Shown one piece after another: positions 51,174 through 60,416 of a stretch of DNA of 64,000 nucleotides. The notes beneath the pieces were generated by a model. That model saw nothing but the letters and a program-made list of their open reading frames with translations, ran no database searches and was not told the DNA's origin. Each line of letters opens with the position of its first letter. Positions within the stretch are counted from its first letter, which is position 1. A program made the position numbers and the translations under genes. Location of the stretch: the NCBI RefSeq assembly GCF_028288225.1, contig NZ_JAQBOC010000060.1:23456-87455 (forward strand), given 5' to 3'. This DNA comes from Mucilaginibacter sp. Its GTDB lineage: Bacteria; Bacteroidota; Bacteroidia; Sphingobacteriales; Sphingobacteriaceae.

Positions 51174-52031
51174 ATGAAAGCAATCCCCCCCTACTTTGCC
51201 TTTGCCGTAATTATCCAATTATGCAGCGTAACCTTAAGCAGTGCACAAACGACAATCACCGCTACCTTACAGGCTCCGCCAAAAAACATTGCTGTAGATG
51301 GTTCAATTAAAGAATGGGGCGACAGCCTGCACTACTTTAATGCCGAAAAACAAATCAATTATGACCTTGCCAATAGCAAGGATACCCTATACATGGCCAT
51401 ACGTGTTAATGACAGAAGCGAGCAGGTCCGCATCCTTAAGGCAGGCCTTACTTTAGGCATCAACACAAAAGGTAAAAAAAAGGAAATCTTTAGCATTACC
51501 TTCCCGCTTAATACAGGGGAAAGCGGCCCCCTGCTTGAACTGCAAAAAGATGATAGCGGCGATTTAACAAAACAAGACCGCGATGAGCTAAAAGCAGCCA
51601 TGTTAACTTCATTACGGGGCATAAAGGTTGAAGGTTTTAAAGATATTGAAGGCAATATGATTACTACCAGCAACACCTACGGCATTAAAACCGCCATTGA
51701 CTATGACGATAAGGGCTACCTTATTTGCGAGGCAGCCATCCCCCTGGTGCTTTTGCACACCGATAATGCTGCAAAAACCGAATGGGCCTTCAATTTCAAA
51801 ATCAATAGTATAATCCGGCCGGCAGCACCCGGTGGCGAAGGCCAGGAAGGCAACGGAGGGCGTGGCGGAAGAGGCGGTGGTATGGGCGGTGGTGGTGGTC
51901 GCGGAGGACGCGGCGGCGGCGGTGGTGGCAGAGGCGGCCGGGGTGGTAACCCTGGCGGAGCAGGTGCAGCCGATCACAGCGTACTCTCTAAATCAGAAGA
52001 TTTTTGGGAGAAATTTTATTTGGCGAAGTGA
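51174..52031 (+). CDS. Secreted CBM9-like protein with Gly/Arg-rich segment
   Basis: A 285-residue protein with a signal peptide ending at LSSAQ. Residues about 30-220 look like a CBM9/DOMON-type beta-sandwich (NIAVDGSIKEWGDSLHYFNA, YDLANSKDTLYMAIRVNDRS, YLICEAAIPLVLL). Residues about 223-268 are a low-complexity run of GGRGG and GGGG repeats, then a short tail DHSVLSKSEDFWEKFYLAK. The coding stretch for the Gly/Arg run is locally GC-rich. The domain may bind a carbohydrate or heme; the RGG run suggests sticking to anionic material. No function is established. Confidence 0.65.
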   Translation: MKAIPPYFAFAVIIQLCSVTLSSAQTTITATLQAPPKNIAVDGSIKEWGDSLHYFNAEKQINYDLANSKDTLYMAIRVNDRSEQVRILKAGLTLGINTKGKKKEIFSITFPLNTGESGPLLELQKDDSGDLTKQDRDELKAAMLTSLRGIKVEGFKDIEGNMITTSNTYGIKTAIDYDDKGYLICEAAIPLVLLHTDNAAKTEWAFNFKINSIIRPAAPGGEGQEGNGGRGGRGGGMGGGGGRGGRGGGGGGRGGRGGNPGGAGAADHSVLSKSEDFWEKFYLAK

Positions 52032-52076
52032 GTTTTGGATACGCGGGTCAAATCGTAAGGTATGACCCTCGCCTAA

Positions 52077-52538
52077 TTAGTTTTCCTTACTATTAATATA
52101 CATTTCGGAAAAATATCCGATGTGCTTCCCGGTTATTAAATTATCAATGGACCAATCTTCTATACTTTCTCTCTTGATTATAACCTTATCACCGGTTTTT
52201 ATATTTTTTATAGTAAATGCGGAATCAATAAATATCCCTTTAAAATCACCATGGTTATAATTAAATATAAGCGACCACATGTGCTCGTGTTCATCACCTT
52301 CAACAAAGTCTGATTTTATAATGAACCTGTAATTAGCAGTGTTCCTGCCATATTTATTTAAACTGTCAATAAATGTTTGCAGGTGCGCCTGGGCAGTATC
52401 TTTTAAAGTTAAAAATGTAGAATCATCTTTAACTAAACTAACAGACTCATAAACCTTACTACCGCTCACTTTTGTTTGACTGTGAGCGGTAGTAAAACCT
52501 ATTGTAAATAAAAATATTAAAAAACTTTTCGTCTTCAT
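52077..52538 (-). CDS. Secreted DUF2314-domain protein
   Basis: A small protein (153 residues from the ATG at 52538) with a signal peptide (MKTKSFLIFLFTIGFTTAHS). The C-terminal half is of the DUF2314 type: GDEHEHMWSLIFNYNHGDFK, TIKNIKTGDKVIIKRESIEDW. An upstream in-frame ATG at 52559 overlaps the CocE-like stop by 4 bases and may serve for coupling, but would place seven residues before the signal. The domain's function is unknown. It follows the CocE-like hydrolase on the same strand. Confidence 0.68.
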   Translation of the reverse strand: MKTKSFLIFLFTIGFTTAHSQTKVSGSKVYESVSLVKDDSTFLTLKDTAQAHLQTFIDSLNKYGRNTANYRFIIKSDFVEGDEHEHMWSLIFNYNHGDFKGIFIDSAFTIKNIKTGDKVIIKRESIEDWSIDNLITGKHIGYFSEMYINSKEN

Positions 52539-52555
52539 ATTGAAATATCCGCAAA

Positions 52556-54430
52556 TCATTCCACAACCCTTACTTTCAAAAAGCTTGGATTAGTTTTGGA
52601 GGTGTAAACCCTGTGTGTAGCTTTCTTAAAAGTGGTGCTGTCACACTTCATAATATCAACAAAGGTTTGCGGGTTCCGGTCAATAAGCGGGAACCAGGTG
52701 CTTTGTACCTGTACCATTATTTTGTGGCCCTTTTTAAAGGTATGCAATACATCCTGCAGCTCCCAGTTTACCGGGGCAACTTTGCCGGGTGTAAATGGCT
52801 CCGGCTTTTCAATTGAGTTACGATATTTGCCGCGCATAGGCTCGCTGCGTACCATTTGCTGGTAACCTGCCATCTTTACATCCTTACCGGTAAACTTCGT
52901 GTTTGCAGCAGTATCAGGGTACACGTCCAAAACCTTTACCACAAAATCAGCATCAGTGCCGGTGGTTGATACTTTCAGGTTCGCCCAGATATTACCTGCT
53001 ATGGTCACGTCGCTGGCAAGTACATCGGTTGTATAGCTTAAAACATCTTTGCGATCAGCCAAAAACCGCTGATCGGCAGTCATGTATTCGCGGTCCATGT
53101 CCATGCTTTTATGGTCAAGGAATGGTACAGGGTTATTAGGATCAGATACGTATTCGTCATAGCTGTCCTTACCTGTAGCCGGGGCTTTGAATGATAGTTT
53201 GCCGCCAGGTAATAAGTATAATTGTTTTTCTTGTGCCTCTTTTGGTGGCCAAGTTTTGTATTCGTTCCATTTATTTACCCCGGTTTCAAATGTATTAATT
53301 GGGGCAATGCTCATGTCAGTACCCTTTAGGTAATGACTAAAAAACTTAAATTCAATATCGTCCCTGTAATGCGGGCCTGTGGCCCCGCCAAAATCAACAT
53401 CACCTAAATGATCGCCTGCACCGCGTGCCCATCCACCATGCACCCATGGCCCCATTGTGAAGTAAACGGGTGTTTTAGGGTTTTCCTTCACCAATGTTTT
53501 ATAAGTGTTTATAGCCCCATACAAATCCTCGGCATCGTACCATCCTCCCGTAACCAGTACTGCTGTTTTTATATCGTGCAGATGTGAAAGCACATTCCGA
53601 TCCTTCCAGTGCTGATCATAGGTAGGATGATCCATCATCTCGTTCCACAGGCGAATAGTATCTTTATAATACTTATCGTTGGTGTTTTTCATGGGACCCA
53701 TCTTCATAAAAAACTCGTACCCATCATTAGTACCCGGATTAAACCGGCCGCCCCTGCGTTGGGTTGGCTTATCATCCTGCCTGTTGGTAAAACCCGGATA
53801 AAAGCCAAAGTTGGCCACTAAGAAGAATGCACCATTATGCCAGCCGTCATCTCGCCATAAATCGGCTATAGGAGCCTGCGGCGATGCGGCCACCAATGCA
53901 GGGTGACGGCTCAACAATGCGGTTGTGGTATAAAAACCAGGATACGAGATGCCCCATACCCCTACTTTGCCGTTATTATCCGGAACATTTTTTAGCAGCC
54001 AGTCGATAGTATCATAAGTATCGGTGCCTTCATCAACATCGTTATTGGTTTTATGCTCTTCCTTTTCAGGCGTCATCTCTTCATAAATGCCCTCGCTCAT
54101 CCAGCGGCCACGCACATCCTGGTAAACAAAAATATAGCCATCATGCAAAAACGCTAGCGACGGGCCAAGGCTGCCTTTATACTTATCGACACCGTAAGGC
54201 GCCACACTGTAGCAGGTGCGGTCCATCATAAACGGGTATTTTTTCGACTGATCCTTTGGTACATAAACCGAAGTAAACAGTTTCTTACCATCCCGCATCG
54301 GGATCTGGTACTCGTATTTGGTATAGTTATCCTTAACATAAGCAGCATCGGGACTATTACTACCCGGTTGTGCACTAGAGACTAAAGCTAAAAGCGTAAA
54401 GCATAAAGCGGAGAGTATAAATTTCTTCAT
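52556..54430 (-). CDS. CocE/NonD-family (S15-like) serine hydrolase, secreted
   Basis: A secreted alpha/beta hydrolase (624 residues) of the X-Pro dipeptidyl-peptidase/cocaine-esterase group, cleaving an ester or peptide/amide bond. The signal peptide ends near LVSSAQ. The nucleophile Ser lies in VGVWGISYPGFYTT (GxSYxG), the oxyanion region in YQDVRGRWMSEG, and the catalytic His is probably in MGPWVHGGWARG. The C-terminal jelly-roll (about 400-620) is the XPP-type domain. Substrates could be proline peptides, beta-lactams or acylated glycans. Operon partner: the DUF2314 gene, overlapping by 4 bases if the longer start is used. Confidence 0.88.
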   Translation of the reverse strand: MKKFILSALCFTLLALVSSAQPGSNSPDAAYVKDNYTKYEYQIPMRDGKKLFTSVYVPKDQSKKYPFMMDRTCYSVAPYGVDKYKGSLGPSLAFLHDGYIFVYQDVRGRWMSEGIYEEMTPEKEEHKTNNDVDEGTDTYDTIDWLLKNVPDNNGKVGVWGISYPGFYTTTALLSRHPALVAASPQAPIADLWRDDGWHNGAFFLVANFGFYPGFTNRQDDKPTQRRGGRFNPGTNDGYEFFMKMGPMKNTNDKYYKDTIRLWNEMMDHPTYDQHWKDRNVLSHLHDIKTAVLVTGGWYDAEDLYGAINTYKTLVKENPKTPVYFTMGPWVHGGWARGAGDHLGDVDFGGATGPHYRDDIEFKFFSHYLKGTDMSIAPINTFETGVNKWNEYKTWPPKEAQEKQLYLLPGGKLSFKAPATGKDSYDEYVSDPNNPVPFLDHKSMDMDREYMTADQRFLADRKDVLSYTTDVLASDVTIAGNIWANLKVSTTGTDADFVVKVLDVYPDTAANTKFTGKDVKMAGYQQMVRSEPMRGKYRNSIEKPEPFTPGKVAPVNWELQDVLHTFKKGHKIMVQVQSTWFPLIDRNPQTFVDIMKCDSTTFKKATHRVYTSKTNPSFLKVRVVE

Positions 54431-54522
54431 TTAAACGATTTCAAAGTTTAAATGTAAGCATTAAAACAAAAAAGACAACCCTAATGAGCCGTCTTCATAA
54501 AATCGTTACCTGAATTGGATTC

Positions 54523-54615
54523 ACAGGTAATTTTGAACCGTGATTCGTAGGGTTTAAAGAGGGACAGGACTTTGGCGCCATCCATCCTTTAATCCTAAAA
54601 TCAGGCAAATCAAGG
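54523..54615. repeat. Intergenic repeat, TTTTGAACC family (copy 2)
   Basis: TAATTTTGAACCGTGATTCG followed by TAGGGTTTAAAGAGGGACAG and a mirrored ATCCTTTAATCCTAAAATCA. The left part resembles 42180-42210. It lies between the CocE-like start and the terminator of atpC, in a 246-base gap with no gene. Confidence 0.5.
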
Positions 54616-54645
54616 TTAAAAAAAAAAACCGGCCAAATAGCCAGG
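54616..54645 (-). terminator. Rho-independent terminator of atpDC
   Basis: On the minus strand CCTGGC-TATTT-GCCGG (5-bp stem with one bulge) is followed by a run of eleven T. It lies 32 bases after the atpC stop. Confidence 0.72.
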
Positions 54646-54676
54646 GATTTCTTAAATTTCAATTAAGCGGGATAAA

Positions 54677-54931
54677 TTATTTATGCTGAATACCTTCGGC
54701 TAAAATAACAACCTTATTGTTTGATGCTTCAACAACGCCGCCCTTTATAAACCATATTTCTTCTTTGCCTGCGCTGCCTCCACGTATGGTTACCTTACCA
54801 TCTTCTAAGGTAGAGATGATAGGTGCGTGGTGGTTCAGGATCTCAAAAAATCCCAAAGTACCAGGAAGGGTTACCGAGGTAGCCTCGCCTTCGTAAACTG
54901 TCTTATCGGGAGTAAGAATTTCTAATGTCAT
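54677..54931 (-). CDS. atpC: ATP synthase F1 epsilon subunit (short form)
   Basis: A central-stalk subunit of the F1 ATP synthase. At 84 residues it contains only the N-terminal beta-sandwich (MTLEILTPDKTVYEGEATSV, LGFFEILNHHAPIISTLEDG) and lacks the C-terminal helical hairpin that inhibits the enzyme in E. coli. Short epsilon subunits are usual in Bacteroidota. It follows atpD after a gap bearing a hairpin repeat. The other ATP synthase genes are not in the window. Confidence 0.93.
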   Translation of the reverse strand: MTLEILTPDKTVYEGEATSVTLPGTLGFFEILNHHAPIISTLEDGKVTIRGGSAGKEEIWFIKGGVVEASNNKVVILAEGIQHK

Positions 54932-54947
54932 GCTTTGTGTAGATTTA

Positions 54948-55013
54948 AGAAGTCAAGAATCAGGAGTCAAGAATTTTTATCTTGAATCTTGATTCTTGCC
55001 ATCCTGACTCTTC
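54948..55013. repeat. Hairpin repeat between atpD and atpC, TCAAGAATCAAGA family (copy 4)
   Basis: GAAGTCAAGAATCAGGAGTC is mirrored by CTTGATTCTTGCCATCCTGA around ATTTTTATCTT. It lies inside the atpDC unit and might tune the ratio of beta to epsilon; that is inference. Confidence 0.6.
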
Positions 55014-56519
55014 TTAATTATTCGCTTCCGCTATTAATTTTTTACCTTTTTCAATAGCTTCTTCAATGCTGCCTACAAGGTTGAATGCTGCTTCAGGATA
55101 TTCATCCACTTCGCCATCCATAATCATGTTAAAGCCTTTTATAGTTTCTTTAATATCAACCAATACACCTTTTAAACCGGTAAACTGCTCGGCTACGTGG
55201 AACGGCTGAGATAAGAAACGCTGAACACGGCGTGCGCGTGATACAACTAATTTATCTTCTTCACTAAGCTCGTCCATACCAAGAATAGCAATGATATCCT
55301 GTAACTCTTTGTAACGCTGTAAAGTTTCTTTAACACGCTGAGCAGTATTGTAATGCTCGTCACCTAAAATAGCAGCGCTAAGGATCCGTGAGGTTGAATC
55401 CAAAGGATCCACCGCAGGATAAATTCCAAGCTCGGCAATTTTACGTGAAAGTACGGTTGTAGCATCCAGGTGGGCAAATGTAGTTGCCGGTGCAGGGTCA
55501 GTCAAGTCATCCGCAGGTACGTAAACGGCCTGTACAGATGTAATTGAACCGCGTTTTGTTGATGTGATCCGCTCCTGCATGTTACCCATTTCTGTTGCCA
55601 ATGTTGGCTGGTAACCTACCGCTGATGGCATACGGCCAAGCAACGCCGATACTTCAGATCCAGCTTGTGTAAAGCGGAAAATGTTATCGATAAAGAATAA
55701 GATATCACGGCCTTTACCTTCGGCATCCCCATCGCGGAAATATTCAGCAATAGTTAATCCTGAAAGGGCCACACGTGCACGTGCACCGGGAGGCTCGTTC
55801 ATTTGTCCGAAAACGAAGGTTGCTTTTGAGTCTTTTAATGCTTCAGGATCCACTTTGGACAAGTCCCATCCGCCTTCTTCCATGGAATGCATAAATGCAT
55901 CACCATATTTTATAATCCCTGATTCAAGCATTTCGCGCAGTAAGTCGTTACCTTCACGGGTACGTTCTCCTACACCTGCAAATACTGATAAACCAGAGTA
56001 TGCTTTTGCAATGTTATTGATCAGTTCCTGGATCAATACGGTTTTACCTACACCCGCACCGCCGAACAAACCAATTTTACCACCTTTTACGTAAGGCTCT
56101 AATAAATCGATAACCTTAATACCGGTAAATAACACCTCAGTTTCGGTTGACAGATCCTCAAAACGCGGTGGCGCATTGTGAATAGGACGGCCGTTAGTGT
56201 TATCAAGATTAGGAATACCATCAATAGCATCGCCAACCACGTTAAATACGCGGCCTTTAATATCTTCGCCAACAGGCATTTTTATAGCTGATTCCAAATC
56301 CACAACCTTCATTCCGCGTAGCAGACCGTCAGTTGAATCCATGGCGATAGCGCGAATGCGATCTTCACCTAAATGCTGTTGAACCTCTAAAATAACCTTC
56401 TGACCATTTTCCTTAGTGATCTCTAATGCATCATAAATTTTAGGAAGATGAGCGTCATCCGCGAAGCTTACGTCAACTACCGGACCGATGATCCGTGATA
56501 TTTTTCCAATGTTTGGCAT
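55014..56519 (-). CDS. atpD: ATP synthase F1 beta subunit
   Basis: The catalytic subunit of ATP synthase (501 residues). Walker A is GGAGVGKTVLIQE, with the catalytic Glu in GVGERTREGNDL and Walker B near DILFFIDNIFRFTQAG; the ALLGRMPSAVGYQP signature is complete. In Bacteroidota atpD and atpC often form a separate unit from the other F0F1 genes, as here. A TAACTTTG -7 box lies 73 bases before the start. Confidence 0.98.
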   Translation of the reverse strand: MPNIGKISRIIGPVVDVSFADDAHLPKIYDALEITKENGQKVILEVQQHLGEDRIRAIAMDSTDGLLRGMKVVDLESAIKMPVGEDIKGRVFNVVGDAIDGIPNLDNTNGRPIHNAPPRFEDLSTETEVLFTGIKVIDLLEPYVKGGKIGLFGGAGVGKTVLIQELINNIAKAYSGLSVFAGVGERTREGNDLLREMLESGIIKYGDAFMHSMEEGGWDLSKVDPEALKDSKATFVFGQMNEPPGARARVALSGLTIAEYFRDGDAEGKGRDILFFIDNIFRFTQAGSEVSALLGRMPSAVGYQPTLATEMGNMQERITSTKRGSITSVQAVYVPADDLTDPAPATTFAHLDATTVLSRKIAELGIYPAVDPLDSTSRILSAAILGDEHYNTAQRVKETLQRYKELQDIIAILGMDELSEEDKLVVSRARRVQRFLSQPFHVAEQFTGLKGVLVDIKETIKGFNMIMDGEVDEYPEAAFNLVGSIEEAIEKGKKLIAEANN

Positions 56520-56591
56520 ATATTACCTGGTAATTTAAAGTATTTATTATGAAATATTAGGCGTAAAAAAAATACCTCCTATTTCGGTGCG

Positions 56592-56599
56592 CAAAGTTA
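56592..56599 (-). promoter_or_regulatory. -7 box of atpDC
   Basis: TAACTTTG on the minus strand matches TAnnTTTG, giving a leader of about 65 bases before atpD. The rest of the 252-base gap to the quinone oxidoreductase stop (56600-56771) is low-complexity sequence without a gene. Confidence 0.45.
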
Positions 56600-56771
56600 T
56601 GATTTATAAACAAATATTAAAATAGCAGAAGTAAGATTTTTTGGGTGAATATTTAGTTGGCAGTTTTCGGTTTACAGTTTGCAGTTTTTTCCTGATAACA
56701 ATCTGCGCCATGCAGGTATCGGCCCTTGTGCTACTCCCGCTACCCGCTGCCACTTTCCCTTCGGCTATGAA

Positions 56772-57767
56772 TTATGAACCATCAACTATGAACTCCAACA
56801 CTATCTTCCCCACATGTTCGCTGCTTTCCATCAGTTGATGTGCTTTGGCAGCTTTATCAGCCGGGAAAACTTTATTAATAACCGGTTTTATTTTGCCCGA
56901 TGCCAAAAAAGGCCAGATAATTTTTTCGAGATTTTGGGCGATGGCTGCTTTAAAAGCAATTTCCCTCGAACGCAGCATCGACCCGGTTATGGTTAAACGT
57001 TTACGCATCACCACAGAAAGATCAACCTGCACATTCTTACCACTCATGGTGTTGATGAGCACCAGTCGCCCCTCTTCAGCTAATGCGCTAAGGTTACCAG
57101 CGGTATAATCGCCGCCTATCATATCTAAAACAACATCAACACCTTTTTTATTTGTAACTTCCTTTATAACATCCGCAAAGTTATCTGTTTTATAATTGAT
57201 GGCCTTTGCAGCGCCCAGATCTTCACAAAACCGGCATTTTTCATCCGATCCGGCTGTTACGTAAATGGTATGCCCTAAAGCCGTTGCCATTTGTATGGCA
57301 GCAACCCCTATCCCGCCCGATCCGCCATGAACCAGCAGCGTTTCATTTTTCTTTAATTGGCCTCTGTCAAACACATTGCTCCAAACGGTAAAAAAGGTTT
57401 CGGGCAAGGATGCTGCTTCTATAAAAGTGAGATTACCCGGAATAGGTAAACATTGACCTTCGGGCACATTGCAGTACTCCGCATAACCGCCGCCCATTAC
57501 CAGGGCGCAAACTTTATTACCAACCTTCCACCGGGTAACTTCTGAACCAATCTCAGTAATAACACCTGCAATTTCAAGTCCCGGGATATCCTGCGGTGCA
57601 CCCTGTGGCGGCGGATAATTTCCTTTACGCTGGTAAACATCGGGTCGGTTAACCCCGGCAGCGTGTACCTTTATCAATACCTCTGTTGATGAGTAAGCTG
57701 GTGTTGGCCGTTCTTCAATTTTTAAAACTTCGGGACCACCCGGCCTGGTTATGATGATGGCTTTCAT
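56772..57767 (-). CDS. NADPH:quinone oxidoreductase (zinc-independent MDR family)
   Basis: A medium-chain dehydrogenase/reductase of the QOR (PIG3-like) type, reducing quinones or enones with NADPH in the cytoplasm (331 residues). The GroES-like N-terminal domain has VHAAGVNRPDVYQRKGNYPP, and the Rossmann domain has LVHGGSGGIGVAAIQMA with the AxxGxxG-type NADPH loop. The zinc-binding residues of true alcohol dehydrogenases are absent. It is monocistronic, with a palindromic repeat upstream. Confidence 0.9.
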   Translation of the reverse strand: MKAIIITRPGGPEVLKIEERPTPAYSSTEVLIKVHAAGVNRPDVYQRKGNYPPPQGAPQDIPGLEIAGVITEIGSEVTRWKVGNKVCALVMGGGYAEYCNVPEGQCLPIPGNLTFIEAASLPETFFTVWSNVFDRGQLKKNETLLVHGGSGGIGVAAIQMATALGHTIYVTAGSDEKCRFCEDLGAAKAINYKTDNFADVIKEVTNKKGVDVVLDMIGGDYTAGNLSALAEEGRLVLINTMSGKNVQVDLSVVMRKRLTITGSMLRSREIAFKAAIAQNLEKIIWPFLASGKIKPVINKVFPADKAAKAHQLMESSEHVGKIVLEFIVDGS

Positions 57768-57811
57768 TGGGTAAAAATAACCTTAAATATGGCAGGAATG
57801 TTTGCAAATAA

Positions 57812-57896
57812 CGTAGGGGCGTATCGCATACGCCCTATGACCCCGATGTACTGATGTGTAATCCGTTGTATAGGGCGTATGCGATACGCCCCTACG
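57812..57896. repeat. Perfect long hairpin, GTAGGGGCGTAT family
   Basis: A 27-bp arm (57812-57838, starting CGTAGGGGCGTATCGCATAC) has a perfect inverted copy at 57870-57896, around a 31-base loop. GTAGGGGCGTAT-type elements are dispersed repeats in many bacteria. It lies in the gap between the ABC-permease stop (minus strand) and the oxidoreductase start, and is the most perfect inverted repeat of the window. Confidence 0.7.
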
Positions 57897-57899
57897 GTT

Positions 57900-60263
57900 T
57901 CATTCGCTCCTTAAACTATCCACGGGGTTCACCAGCGCCGCCCTAATTGATTGATAGCTCACCGTAATAAATGCGATAACTAATGCGCCTAAACCCGTTA
58001 CCGCAATAACCCACCATTGGAAATTTTGACGATATGCAAAACCCTCCAGCCATTTTTGCATCGTCAGCCAGGCAAGTGGCGTGGCTATTATTATGGAGAT
58101 GAATACCAGCTTAATGAAATCCTTAGAAAGCATGGCCACAATGGCGGCTACCTCAGCGCCCAATACTTTGCGGATGCTTATTTCGCGGTTACGTTGTTCA
58201 GCAGCATACGCGGCAAGTCCGAATAACCCAAGACAGGCAATGATAATGGCCAGCGACGTAAAAACGATGAAGATCTTGCCCATCCGCTGCTCATTATTAT
58301 ATAAAGCATTAAAATCATCATCCATAAATGAATATTCAAATTGCAGGTTGGGCTGTAATGCTTTCCACTTGTTTTGCACCTGTTGCATCAGCGCGGGCAA
58401 ATTGGCGGTGTTTAATCTAACACTTAGTGAGGCCATCCAGTCATTTTTCATAACAAGCATTACCGGGGTAATATTATCCCGTAAGGAGTTGAAGTTAAAA
58501 TCTTTTACCACACCAATGATTTTATAATCCTTTCCGTCACGTATTTTCTCTGCTGGGCTACCTTTATAGCCAATCATCTTCGCCATGGTTTCATTGATTA
58601 TTACCGACGATGAATCGCTTAAAAACTGTTCATTGAAATTACGGCCCTGTATTAGCTTCATTCCCATGGTGCTGATATAATCGGCATCTACCTGCCAAAA
58701 CTGCGTTTCGATGTTTTTTACTGTACCTGCATCAACATAATTCAGGGCGCTTAAATTGGATGTAGGCAGGTAATGGGTTAAGGTTGCGTTTAATACACCG
58801 GGCATTTGTTTAACCTGCTGCTTTAACACCTTAGGATCAATAGAATTTGCATTTTTTATAATAAGCACCTGGTTACGGTTAAAGCCGAGGTCCTTATTGC
58901 GGATATAGGTGAGCTGGTTATAAATAACCAATGTGCCAATGATAAGGAATATGGATATAGAAAACTGGAACACCACCAAAAAGCTGCGCAGGACGCTTCC
59001 TTTAAAACCTGTTGCTAATTTTCCTTTTAAAACCTGGATGGGTTGAAAAGCGGAAAGAAAGAATGCAGGGTATGACCCGGCCAGCACGCCAACTACTATA
59101 ATGACAATTAATAACGCGGGTAATAGCCAGGCAAAGGTTTGGGCGGTGATGGTTAATGATTTGCCAGAGATCTGATTAAACAAAGGCAATATCGCCCATG
59201 CCGTAAATACTGCTATAATGGTAGCCGCAAGTGTAACCATTATAGATTCGGAAAGGAACTGGGCAACCAGGTATTTCCGGGATGAACCTAATACTTTACG
59301 GACACCCACCTCGCGGGCGCGGTTAGCCGACCGGGCTGTTGAAAGGTTCATGAAATTAATACAAGCCAGGATCAATATAAATATGGCTATAGCCGAAAAT
59401 ATGTAGATGTATTGCGCATTTCCATTTACCCCAAGTTCCCTCTGCCTGTTTGAGTGAAGGTGGATGTCCTTTAGCGGCGTTAAATTTAGCCTGATATAAT
59501 TGCCCTTTGCTTCAAATTTATTATAATCAAAGGAAGGAGTGGTTTCATTTCTGCGGATAAGGGCGGCAAACTTTGATTCCAATTTTTTACGATCGGCGCC
59601 CTGTTTAAGGAGGATATAAGTATTGGTATTAAAGTGCGCCCAGCTGTTATCATGATTAGGCCCCATAGCTATAAAAAGATCAGCCTTAAAATGTGATTGG
59701 GTGGGCAGATCTTCAATAACTGCGGTTACTTTATACATGGTGCTGTCGGTAACCAAAAACAGGGTTTTCCCAACGGCGTTGGTGGTATTAAAATATTTCA
59801 GGGCGATGGTTTGGGTAATAACCATTGTATGAGGTTCGGCAAGCGCAGTTTTTGGATCGCCTTGCAGCATGGGCAAGGTAAATATGCCGAATACGCCGCT
59901 GGAACAATAAAATGCCTTTTTCTCGTCTATAACATCATTGCCTTTTTTAAAGCGGATGTTTACACCCTGCCCTATCCGCATTGATCTTTCTACCTCCGGG
60001 AATTCTTTCAGCAGTGCATCGGCAACCGGGGGAGCAGTTATATCAAAGGATGTTTCATTGATGCCGGCTTTAAGATCAGTATTTACCCTGTAAATTCTTT
60101 CGTATTTGGTATTAAACCTGTCGTAACTCAGTTCATCAATCACGTAAAAAACAATGAGCAGGCAGGTTGACAAACCAAGGGCAAGCCCCAAAATATTTGT
60201 AAAAGTGAAACCTTTGTTTTTTAAGAGACTGCGGAATGCGGTTTTGATGTAATTTCTGATCAT
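57900..60263 (-). CDS. MacB/FtsX-family ABC permease
   Basis: A 787-residue inner-membrane permease with two FtsX repeats, each with an N-terminal helix, a MacB-type periplasmic domain and a three-helix bundle. Visible parts: MIRNYIKTAFRSLLKNKGFT and NILGLALGLSTCLLIVFYV at the start; the first bundle begins at AIFILILACINFMNLSTARS and the second near FTSLAIIIACLGLFGLAAYA. Proteins of this kind work with an ATPase of the LolD/MacB type in export or mechanotransmission, but no ATPase gene is adjacent. The gene is monocistronic and its partner is probably encoded elsewhere. Confidence 0.88.
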   Translation of the reverse strand: MIRNYIKTAFRSLLKNKGFTFTNILGLALGLSTCLLIVFYVIDELSYDRFNTKYERIYRVNTDLKAGINETSFDITAPPVADALLKEFPEVERSMRIGQGVNIRFKKGNDVIDEKKAFYCSSGVFGIFTLPMLQGDPKTALAEPHTMVITQTIALKYFNTTNAVGKTLFLVTDSTMYKVTAVIEDLPTQSHFKADLFIAMGPNHDNSWAHFNTNTYILLKQGADRKKLESKFAALIRRNETTPSFDYNKFEAKGNYIRLNLTPLKDIHLHSNRQRELGVNGNAQYIYIFSAIAIFILILACINFMNLSTARSANRAREVGVRKVLGSSRKYLVAQFLSESIMVTLAATIIAVFTAWAILPLFNQISGKSLTITAQTFAWLLPALLIVIIVVGVLAGSYPAFFLSAFQPIQVLKGKLATGFKGSVLRSFLVVFQFSISIFLIIGTLVIYNQLTYIRNKDLGFNRNQVLIIKNANSIDPKVLKQQVKQMPGVLNATLTHYLPTSNLSALNYVDAGTVKNIETQFWQVDADYISTMGMKLIQGRNFNEQFLSDSSSVIINETMAKMIGYKGSPAEKIRDGKDYKIIGVVKDFNFNSLRDNITPVMLVMKNDWMASLSVRLNTANLPALMQQVQNKWKALQPNLQFEYSFMDDDFNALYNNEQRMGKIFIVFTSLAIIIACLGLFGLAAYAAEQRNREISIRKVLGAEVAAIVAMLSKDFIKLVFISIIIATPLAWLTMQKWLEGFAYRQNFQWWVIAVTGLGALVIAFITVSYQSIRAALVNPVDSLRSE

Positions 60264-60416
60264 GGCAATAGCATTTAATTATTACCATAAAGTTATAACT
60301 AAATATTTAGTTATACAAATTTTAATTTGTCAGGAACTTGTAAATTCAGTTTGTAACGATACAATTGAAGTTAAACATTGATTTAATTATCATTTATTTG
60401 CGTAAAAAAATCATTC

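Noticed and set aside
55681..56094. A 137-codon frame antisense to atpD
   Set aside because: It is a shadow of the highly conserved beta subunit.
56641..56838. A 65-codon frame before the quinone oxidoreductase stop
   Set aside because: Low-complexity intergenic sequence overlapping the 3' end of the oxidoreductase; no homology evident.
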